A stretch of 5,053 nucleotides of DNA from Thermoplasmata archaeon. GTDB lineage: Archaea; Thermoplasmatota; Thermoplasmata; Thermoplasmatales; Thermoplasmataceae. Numbering within the stretch: position 1 is the first letter of the stretch; every line of letters begins with the position of its first letter. Where the stretch lies: assembly GCA_021845325.1 (NCBI GenBank), contig JAKBRR010000164.1, positions 1 to 5,053 on the forward strand, written 5' to 3'. Position numbers and translations under genes: made by a program. This document shows positions 1 through 4,271 of the stretch, one piece after another. The notes under the pieces were generated by a model. The model was not told the DNA's origin and searched no databases. It saw nothing but the letters and a program-made list of their open reading frames with translations.

Positions 1-113
1 TCTTCCAACAGTAACCTGAGCGGTTCCCTGTATTCACTCTCATTCTCCATTAACTCCTTTTTTTCTTCCTCACTTATAAATAATATGGTCTGAAGTTTCT
101 CCAGATTTGTCAT
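1..113 (-). CDS. Unknown protein, N-terminal fragment (cut by window edge)
   Basis: Reading the minus strand from an ATG at 113 gives 37 codons with no stop before the window edge, starting MTNLEKLQTILFISEEEKKE. The visible part is strongly charged (Glu/Lys rich), has no signal peptide or membrane segment, and looks helical. The start is well supported. Its ATG overlaps the TGA of the upstream gene (ATGA at 113-110), and an AGGAG ribosome-binding site (minus strand, about 121-125) lies 7 bases upstream. It is therefore the second gene of a small operon, probably translated by coupling to the coiled-coil gene before it. I do not recognise the family from this short piece. Its reality as a gene is fairly secure, its function open. 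Confidence 0.65.
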   Translation of the reverse strand, partial: MTNLEKLQTILFISEEEKKELMENESEYREPLRLLLE

Positions 114-328
114 CTTTCTGCTCCTTTATAAACAGAGTCCCCGGCTAAATTCTTTAGCTTCCTGAGCCATGCCTCAGAGGTTTCATAATCAGATATGATT
201 CCATTTAAAATATTCCTATTGTGGATAACTGTCTGTTCCAGCTTTTCAATATTTTCTTCCATCTCCTCATTCATCTTTCTGAGGGTTTCCGTTCTTCCTG
301 TTATTTTCCTCAGGAGATTTTCGTTCAT
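110..328 (-). CDS. Small coiled-coil protein of unknown function (72 aa)
   Basis: This predicts a 72-residue, highly charged helical protein. Residues about 8-40 show hydrophobic positions spaced 3 and 4 apart (Leu, Met, Met, Ile, Leu, Val), typical of a coiled coil. A second helical stretch has a Trp near residue 54, and the tail is basic. There is no signal peptide, membrane segment, cysteine pair or catalytic motif. The reading frame extends to an ATG at 373 (87 residues), but I prefer the ATG at 328: a TATA-like element centred near 353 sits about 25 bases upstream, as expected for a leaderless archaeal transcript, and the longer start would overlap that promoter. The stop overlaps the start of the next gene (ATGA). 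Function is not recognised; a small adaptor or oligomerising protein is only a guess from the coiled coil. Confidence 0.6.
   Translation of the reverse strand: MNENLLRKITGRTETLRKMNEEMEENIEKLEQTVIHNRNILNGIISDYETSEAWLRKLKNLAGDSVYKGAER
121..125 (-). promoter_or_regulatory. Ribosome-binding site of the edge-cut gene
   Basis: The minus strand reads AAAGGAGCAGAAAGATGA, with AGGAG 7 bases before the ATG at 113. It lies inside the end of the 72-residue coding sequence and supports the overlapping start. Confidence 0.55.
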
Positions 329-348
329 GATAACCATACCAAATTGCA

Positions 349-358
349 ATATATTAAG
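349..358 (-). promoter_or_regulatory. Putative TATA box for the small coiled-coil gene
   Basis: The minus strand reads CTTAATATAT, centred near 353, about 25 bases upstream of the ATG at 328. That is the spacing expected when an archaeal transcript starts at or next to the start codon. No Shine-Dalgarno-like sequence precedes this ATG, which fits a leaderless message. The call rests on pattern and spacing only. Confidence 0.45.
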
Positions 359-363
359 TTTGA

Positions 364-377
364 AATCATGCATAATT
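364..377. promoter_or_regulatory. Imperfect palindrome in a divergent promoter region (possible operator)
   Basis: AATCATGCATAATT is a 14-base palindrome with one mismatched pair, built around a perfect ATGCAT. It lies close to the midpoint between two divergent start codons (328 minus, 419 plus), upstream of both putative TATA boxes. A regulator bound here could affect both genes. Short AT-rich palindromes also arise by chance, so this is tentative. Confidence 0.2.
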
Positions 378-385
378 GTGTTACA

Positions 386-397
386 AAAGATTATTAG
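386..397 (+). promoter_or_regulatory. Weak putative promoter for the 305-residue protein gene
   Basis: AAAAGATTATTA has a purine-rich stretch followed by a TATA-like TTATTA, centred about 25 bases before the ATG at 419. No ribosome-binding site is seen before that ATG, so a leaderless transcript is plausible. The match to the archaeal TATA consensus is poor, and the AT-rich run at 400-410 is a competing candidate at a less suitable distance. Confidence 0.3.
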
Positions 398-418
398 GCT
401 TAATTAAAATGTAAAAGT

Positions 419-1336
419 ATGCTTATTGAAGAATGGAATAATGATTCCTTTATCACCTGTAAACTTGTTATGAAAGAAAATTCACAGCCATTTAATTTCG
501 CAGTTACTGCAAAGATAAATGCCATGGGCCAGCTTGATCAGGATAAGAACCTCATTAGATTCTCAATCCCTAAAAGAACCAATCCGGAAAGAGAATTTCA
601 AATATTCCTCACTGCAACAGAAAGTGTTGAGTCAAATGATTACTGGATTATGGAATTAAATAAGGAATCATTTGTCCAGCCGTTAATTGAGGTTATGAAT
701 ATACCATCGGTATATTTTAACAGTATTCAGATGGATGGAAACGAAATAAAGCTTAGATTTTCCTTTCATGAATCAAAACTGAAAAATGTATCTGACTTTA
801 TTTTAAAGGCTGCTTCTGAAAACCCTGATATTTCCATCGTAGATATTGGGAGGAGAGATTTATTATTTAATATAGTACAGGAAATCAACGATCATAACGA
901 CATTTATGTGGTAGGTATTATCAGCAAACCACCGGAAACGATACTAAGTGTGGGAGATGCATCGGTGAGAACCAAATGGATCAGGTTGATTAAATCCGTT
1001 GTCTCCGGTAAGATCAATGGAATAATACATATACTTGAAGGAGAGATCAATCCAAATGAGTCAAATTTTATACCAATATATGAAAAGGAAAAGCTCTATC
1101 AGGCGGAAACCGAAAATAAAATAATTAAGGAGATTGAGCAGGAATCAAGAAAAAATGGACTGGATTATCTATTAAGAATTAACAGATTTGACGGTGAATT
1201 CTGGGTTGCCGAATACTACATCTTAAAGGAGGATGCGAAAGCCATGCTTAGCATAATATCAGATATAATAGAGAAAAATCAGGATTGGAACCTTATTCTT
1301 AGAGATTTCGTTCCTTTTTCAAAGATGGTTGCCTGA
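419..1336 (+). CDS. Uncharacterised soluble protein (305 aa)
   Basis: This is a complete 305-codon gene whose family I do not recognise. The product appears cytoplasmic: no signal peptide, no membrane segment, and only one cysteine (Cys14). The composition suggests three parts. Residues about 1-105 alternate short hydrophobic strands with charged loops. Residues about 106-185 look alpha/beta, with a strand-helix pattern around FSFHESKLKNVSDFILKAA and a strand at DIYVVGII. Residues about 215-305 have a charged helix (about 223-246), a beta hairpin around FWVAEYYIL and a final helix. There are no nucleotide-binding loops, metal-binding clusters or obvious helix-turn-helix. The middle part faintly recalls sensor-type regions of archaeal Bat-like (HTH-10) regulators, but without a visible DNA-binding domain this is a weak impression. 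The ATG at 419 is the earliest usable start, because the ATG 10 bases upstream (409) is followed at once by TAA. The gene is monocistronic and convergent with ilvE. Confidence 0.85.
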   Translation: MLIEEWNNDSFITCKLVMKENSQPFNFAVTAKINAMGQLDQDKNLIRFSIPKRTNPEREFQIFLTATESVESNDYWIMELNKESFVQPLIEVMNIPSVYFNSIQMDGNEIKLRFSFHESKLKNVSDFILKAASENPDISIVDIGRRDLLFNIVQEINDHNDIYVVGIISKPPETILSVGDASVRTKWIRLIKSVVSGKINGIIHILEGEINPNESNFIPIYEKEKLYQAETENKIIKEIEQESRKNGLDYLLRINRFDGEFWVAEYYILKEDAKAMLSIISDIIEKNQDWNLILRDFVPFSKMVA

Positions 1337-1347
1337 GTTTTGACAAC
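1337..1347. other. 11-base convergent gap between the uncharacterised gene and ilvE
   Basis: Only 11 bases separate the TGA of the plus-strand gene from the TAA of the minus-strand ilvE. No strong hairpin or long T-run lies in the gap, so each transcript probably runs into the other gene's 3' end before terminating. Confidence 0.6.
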
Positions 1348-2265
1348 TTACTTTACAGGCGTCAACCATTTTGAATATTTACTATCCTTCCCCTGAACAA
1401 TGTTAAAAAATTTCTCCCTTATCTGTGACGTAAGAGAACCAACCTTTCCATTTCCAATATCCGTTCCGTCTACATTGAGAATTGGTGTAATTTCAGCAGC
1501 CGTTCCGCAGAAGAAGAGTTCGTCCGCCACATAGATTTCCTCCCTGTGAACATATCGTTCGGTTACATGGATACCCATTTCCTTAACCACTTCCAGAAGT
1601 GACATCCTTGTTATCCCAAGAAGAATGGAACTGTCTTCGCCCGGGGTTATAAGCTTGCCGTCCCTTACAAGAAATATATTTTCTCCTGGGCCTTCGGCAA
1701 CCATTCCATTTCTGTCAAGAAGTATGGCTTCATCAAACCCGCTTCTCCTTGCCTCCTTCATAGCAAGGACAGAGTTGAGGTAATTACCGCTTCCTTTTGC
1801 CTGAGTTGGCAATGAGGATGAATCAAACCTTCTAAGTGATGATATTTTGCACTTTAAACCTGCATCTGCGTTTGAAAAATATTTCCCGAATTCGAATGCT
1901 CCTACAAACACACTTATCTTCTTTCCGTAAGTCGAAACTCCAACTCTGGAATCGTCATAAAATGCAAATGGCCGGATATATGCGCTTTTTAAGTGATTTT
2001 CCCTAACGGTTTCAATAATTGCCTCTCTTATCTGTTCCCGCGTAAAACCAAGGTCCATCATATATATTTTCGCGGTTTTCATGAATCGATTAACATGCTC
2101 GTCCAGTCTGAATATCGCAGGACCTTCTGCAGTCTCGTATGCCCTTATGCCTTCAAAAATCCCACTTCCATATTGAAGTGAGTGTGTCATAATTGGAACG
2201 TTCGCTTCAGAATATGGGATCAGTTTTCCGTTAAGCCAGCATTTCTGATTTTCTGCCATAAACAT
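1348..2265 (-). CDS. ilvE: Branched-chain amino acid aminotransferase
   Basis: This is a class IV (fold type IV) PLP-dependent aminotransferase. It interconverts leucine, isoleucine and valine with their 2-oxo acids, using 2-oxoglutarate/glutamate, in the cytoplasm. The IlvE pattern is complete over about 305 residues, the usual family length. It has HSLQYGSGIFEGIRAYE (28-44), the PLP-binding lysine in PTQAKGSGNYL (Lys157 from the first Met), the cofactor-binding EGPGENIF (191-198), the phosphate-binding GITR (217-220) and GTAAEITP (254-261). These resemble the L-branched-chain enzyme more than D-amino acid aminotransferase or aminodeoxychorismate lyase. Two starts are possible, Met1 (2265) and Met3 (2259). 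A TATA-like element centred near 2284 is about 26 bases from Met3, favouring a leaderless 303-residue protein beginning MAENQKCWLNGK. No ribosome-binding site is seen. The gene is divergent from the lipA-E1 operon, whose enzyme consumes its 2-oxo acid products. It could serve biosynthesis, catabolism or both. Confidence 0.96.
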   Translation of the reverse strand: MFMAENQKCWLNGKLIPYSEANVPIMTHSLQYGSGIFEGIRAYETAEGPAIFRLDEHVNRFMKTAKIYMMDLGFTREQIREAIIETVRENHLKSAYIRPFAFYDDSRVGVSTYGKKISVFVGAFEFGKYFSNADAGLKCKISSLRRFDSSSLPTQAKGSGNYLNSVLAMKEARRSGFDEAILLDRNGMVAEGPGENIFLVRDGKLITPGEDSSILLGITRMSLLEVVKEMGIHVTERYVHREEIYVADELFFCGTAAEITPILNVDGTDIGNGKVGSLTSQIREKFFNIVQGKDSKYSKWLTPVK

Positions 2266-2278
2266 TTATTGTTGAAAG

Positions 2279-2288
2279 TTATTTATTC
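2279..2288 (-). promoter_or_regulatory. Putative TATA box of ilvE
   Basis: The minus strand reads AAAGGAATAAATAAC here: a purine-rich element resembling a transcription factor B recognition element, then a TATA-like AATAAATAA centred near 2284. That is about 26 bases upstream of the ATG at 2259, which favours the shorter, leaderless ilvE start over the ATG at 2265. Confidence 0.5.
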
Positions 2289-2375
2289 CTTTGCCATTAA
2301 AACTAAGGTTTATAAATGATGTTACAGCCAATTATTCTTTTCAACCTGCATATAAAGAACAGCACCACATCGATA

Positions 2376-2385
2376 ATTTAGTATA
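2376..2385 (+). promoter_or_regulatory. Putative TATA box of the lipA-E1 operon
   Basis: ATTTAGTATA is centred about 26 bases upstream of the GTG start of lipA at 2407, the spacing expected for a transcript beginning at the start codon. The adjoining run of TA steps (2381-2401) leaves the exact box uncertain by several bases. Confidence 0.45.
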
Positions 2386-2406
2386 TAGATTAATTATATA
2401 TGATTC

Positions 2407-3261
2407 GTGAAGCCTGGCTATGTTAAGGTTAATATTCCCTCAGGGAAAAATTATATTTCCATAAAGAACAATCTTATGGAAAAAAATCTTCATACGGTTT
2501 GCCAGGAGGCCAGATGCCCCAACATAGCGGAGTGCTGGGATTCGGGTACGGCTACATTCATGATTTTGGGAAGCAACTGTTCAAGAGGTTGCCGTTTCTG
2601 CTCAGTAACTCACGGGGGAATGCTCCCTGTTGATCCTGAGGAACCGGCAAAGGTAAGGGATTCCGTCATTGCAATGAATTTAAAATACGCAGTTATTACA
2701 TCTGTGGACCGGGACGATCTTACCGATCAGGGTTCAGTTCATTATTCCAGGGTTATTAAAGAGGTCAGGATGGCAGGAGTTTTAGTGGAGGCACTAATAC
2801 CAGATTTTACAGGAAGAGAGGATTTGCTGGAAAATATTCTTCAATCAAATCCGGATGTTCTGGCACACAATGTGGAAACGGTAAGAAGACTGACTCCCAT
2901 GATTAGGGATCATAGAGCCAACTATGAGCAATCTTTAAAAGTGTTGAAATATTTCAAGGAGAGAAATAACACGCTTATAACAAAATCATCCATCATGCTT
3001 GGACATGGAGAATTGGATCATGAAGTTGAGGAAACGATGGATGATTTAAGGAGTGTGGGTGTGGATATTTTGACCATAGGTCAATATCTGAGACCATCAA
3101 AAAGACAGATAGAAGTTACTGAATACTGTTCAATGGAGAGATTCAAGATGTTTGAGAAGATAGGGTATGAAAAAGGGTTCTCCTTTGTGGCTTCAGGGCC
3201 ACTTGTGAGAACATCATACAAAGCTGCAGAAGCCTGGGCTTCCAGGAGGTTGATTAAATGA
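2407..3261 (+). CDS. lipA: Lipoyl synthase (radical SAM)
   Basis: LipA inserts two sulfur atoms into an octanoyl chain already attached to a lipoyl-domain lysine, making the lipoyl cofactor of 2-oxoacid dehydrogenases and glycine cleavage. Both iron-sulfur cluster motifs are intact: the LipA-specific CX4CX5C at Cys32, Cys37, Cys43, and the radical SAM CX3CX2C at Cys58, Cys62, Cys65. Other family blocks are VITSVDRDDL (76 onwards), AHNVET, TIGQYLRPS and the C-terminal RTSYKA (268-273), the counterpart of the RSSYxA motif whose serine ligates the auxiliary cluster. At 284 residues it is complete but lacks the N-terminal extension of E. coli LipA (321). The GTG start is firm: an in-frame TGA lies 6 bases upstream, and the next Met (codon 24) would delete the conserved KPxxxKVxIPSG region. 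No ribosome-binding site precedes it, so translation is probably leaderless. It is first in the operon and overlaps E1 alpha by 4 bases. Confidence 0.97.
   Translation: MKPGYVKVNIPSGKNYISIKNNLMEKNLHTVCQEARCPNIAECWDSGTATFMILGSNCSRGCRFCSVTHGGMLPVDPEEPAKVRDSVIAMNLKYAVITSVDRDDLTDQGSVHYSRVIKEVRMAGVLVEALIPDFTGREDLLENILQSNPDVLAHNVETVRRLTPMIRDHRANYEQSLKVLKYFKERNNTLITKSSIMLGHGELDHEVEETMDDLRSVGVDILTIGQYLRPSKRQIEVTEYCSMERFKMFEKIGYEKGFSFVASGPLVRTSYKAAEAWASRRLIK
3244..3250 (+). promoter_or_regulatory. Strong ribosome-binding site for E1 alpha
   Basis: AGGAGGT lies 7 bases before the ATG at 3258, inside the last codons of lipA. It is close to a full match to the archaeal 16S rRNA anti-Shine-Dalgarno sequence. 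It fixes the E1 alpha start at the overlapping ATGA and suggests E1 alpha can be translated efficiently from the shared message. Confidence 0.8.
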
Positions 3262-4271
3262 CAGAAGTTTTTAACGGTCAGGAAGAAAAAGATGTGTTCT
3301 TGAGAGCGTACAGTTCAATGATCCTTTCAAGAATGTTTGATAAAAAGATTGTAACTGCCCAGCGTCAGGGAAGAGTTGGATTTTATACCCCAACCATTGG
3401 CCAGGAGGCTACACAGGTAGGCGTATCTATGGCGCTGAATCCTGATGATCTTGTTTACGAATATTACAGGGATGTGCCTTTCATGATCCACAGAGGGGTT
3501 CCCGTGGAAGTCCTGTTGGATCAGATCATGGGTAACAGCGAAGATTCAGCTAAGGGAAGGCAGATGCCTTCACATTACAACGCCAAAGCGCAGAACTTCA
3601 TGTCCGTTCAGAGCCCTGTTGCCACCAATCTGCCACTCGCTGTTGGAGCAGCATATGCAATTAAACATAGAAAGGAGAATAAGGTAGTGGTTACAACCTT
3701 CGGAGATGGATCAACTTCCACCCCTGATTTCCACGCTGCCTTGAATCTTGCTTCCGTTTATGATCTTCCCGTAATCTTTCTTTGCGAAAACAATCAATGG
3801 GCAATATCCCTGCCTGTTGAAAAGCAAACCAAGGTAGAGATCTGGAAAAAAGCCGAGGCTTATGGAGCTTATGGTGTCAAAGTTGACGGGAACGATTTCC
3901 TTGAAACTTTCAAAGTGGCAAAAGAGGCAGTTGACAGAGCGCGTTCAGGTAAAGGACCGGTATTAATCGAAGCTGTCAGCTACAGAATCGGACCACACTC
4001 AACCTCCGATGATCCTTCAAAGTATAGATCTGAAGGAATTACAGAAGGGAGCGAAAAAGATCCAATTGTTATAGCTGAGAAGAGGCTAAAGGATCTTGGA
4101 TATATTACAGATGAGATTATAGACAAAATGAAATCTGAGGCAAAGAGAATAGTTGACCAGAAGTTCGATGAGAGAGAGAAAATTCCACCGCCAAAACCGG
4201 AGACCATGTATGATGATGTTTATAAGGAAATGACCTGGATTATCAAAGAAGAAAAGGGTGAAGCACTGTGA
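3258..4271 (+). CDS. bkdA1: Branched-chain-type 2-oxoacid dehydrogenase E1 component, alpha subunit
   Basis: This is the alpha subunit of the thiamine diphosphate-dependent E1, which decarboxylates 2-oxo acids and reductively acylates the lipoyl group of E2; it works as an alpha2beta2 tetramer. The 337 residues are full length. The N-terminal RQGRVGFYTPTIGQEA (36-51) and SPVATNLPLAVGAAYA (119-134) are typical. The ThDP/Mg-binding motif runs from GDG (149-151) to NN (178-179). The loop RIGPHSTSDDPSKYR (243-257) matches the phosphorylation-loop region of branched-chain E1 alpha better than pyruvate E1 alpha, and the C-terminal DDVYKEM block also resembles the branched-chain enzyme. Thermoplasma is known to have an active complex of this type with branched-chain 2-oxo acids and pyruvate as substrates, so specificity is inferred and pdhA is the alternative name. 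The gene overlaps lipA (ATGA) upstream and E1 beta (GTGA) downstream. Confidence 0.95.
   Translation: MTEVFNGQEEKDVFLRAYSSMILSRMFDKKIVTAQRQGRVGFYTPTIGQEATQVGVSMALNPDDLVYEYYRDVPFMIHRGVPVEVLLDQIMGNSEDSAKGRQMPSHYNAKAQNFMSVQSPVATNLPLAVGAAYAIKHRKENKVVVTTFGDGSTSTPDFHAALNLASVYDLPVIFLCENNQWAISLPVEKQTKVEIWKKAEAYGAYGVKVDGNDFLETFKVAKEAVDRARSGKGPVLIEAVSYRIGPHSTSDDPSKYRSEGITEGSEKDPIVIAEKRLKDLGYITDEIIDKMKSEAKRIVDQKFDEREKIPPPKPETMYDDVYKEMTWIIKEEKGEAL
4256..4261 (+). promoter_or_regulatory. Ribosome-binding site deciding the GTG start of E1 beta
   Basis: GGGTGA ends 6 bases before the GTG at 4268, inside the 3' end of E1 alpha. It contains GGTGA, complementary to the 16S rRNA 3' end. It supports the GTG overlapping the E1 alpha stop rather than the in-frame ATG at 4289. 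Confidence 0.6.

Larger units (their letters stand above)
2266..2406. promoter_or_regulatory. Divergent promoter region between ilvE and the lipA-E1 operon
   Basis: This 141-base AT-rich spacer carries the promoters of both units. Besides the two best-placed TATA boxes (listed separately), it holds TTTATAAAT at 2309-2317 and TATAAAG at 2351-2357. The first could drive ilvE with a leader of roughly 25 bases, and either could act in the plus direction with a longer leader. The palindrome ATCGAT (2369-2374) lies just upstream of the preferred lipA TATA box. No riboswitch-like structure or RNA gene is evident. Confidence 0.6.

Noticed and set aside
329..373. N-terminal extension of the small coiled-coil gene to the ATG at 373
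   Set aside because: It would place the putative TATA box (349-358) inside the coding region. The start at 328 is about 25 bases from that box and begins with a more typical MNENLLRK.
195..407. Plus-strand 70-codon reading frame
   Set aside because: It is opposite the small coiled-coil gene and is rich in Phe, Ile and Ser, as expected for the complement of a Lys/Glu-rich coding strand. It has no ribosome-binding site and overlaps the divergent promoter region.
1331..1360. GCCTG...CAGGC inverted repeat at the convergent junction as a terminator
   Set aside because: The stem is only 5 base pairs with a 20-base loop, it is not followed by a T-run, and it lies partly inside both coding regions.
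1993..2181. Plus-strand 62-codon reading frame inside ilvE
   Set aside because: It is antisense to well-conserved ilvE sequence, with no start signals or coding character of its own.
2400..2426. ATG at 2400 as the true lipA start
   Set aside because: It is out of frame with lipA and meets a stop after 8 codons. Only the GTG at 2407 gives the conserved LipA N-terminus.
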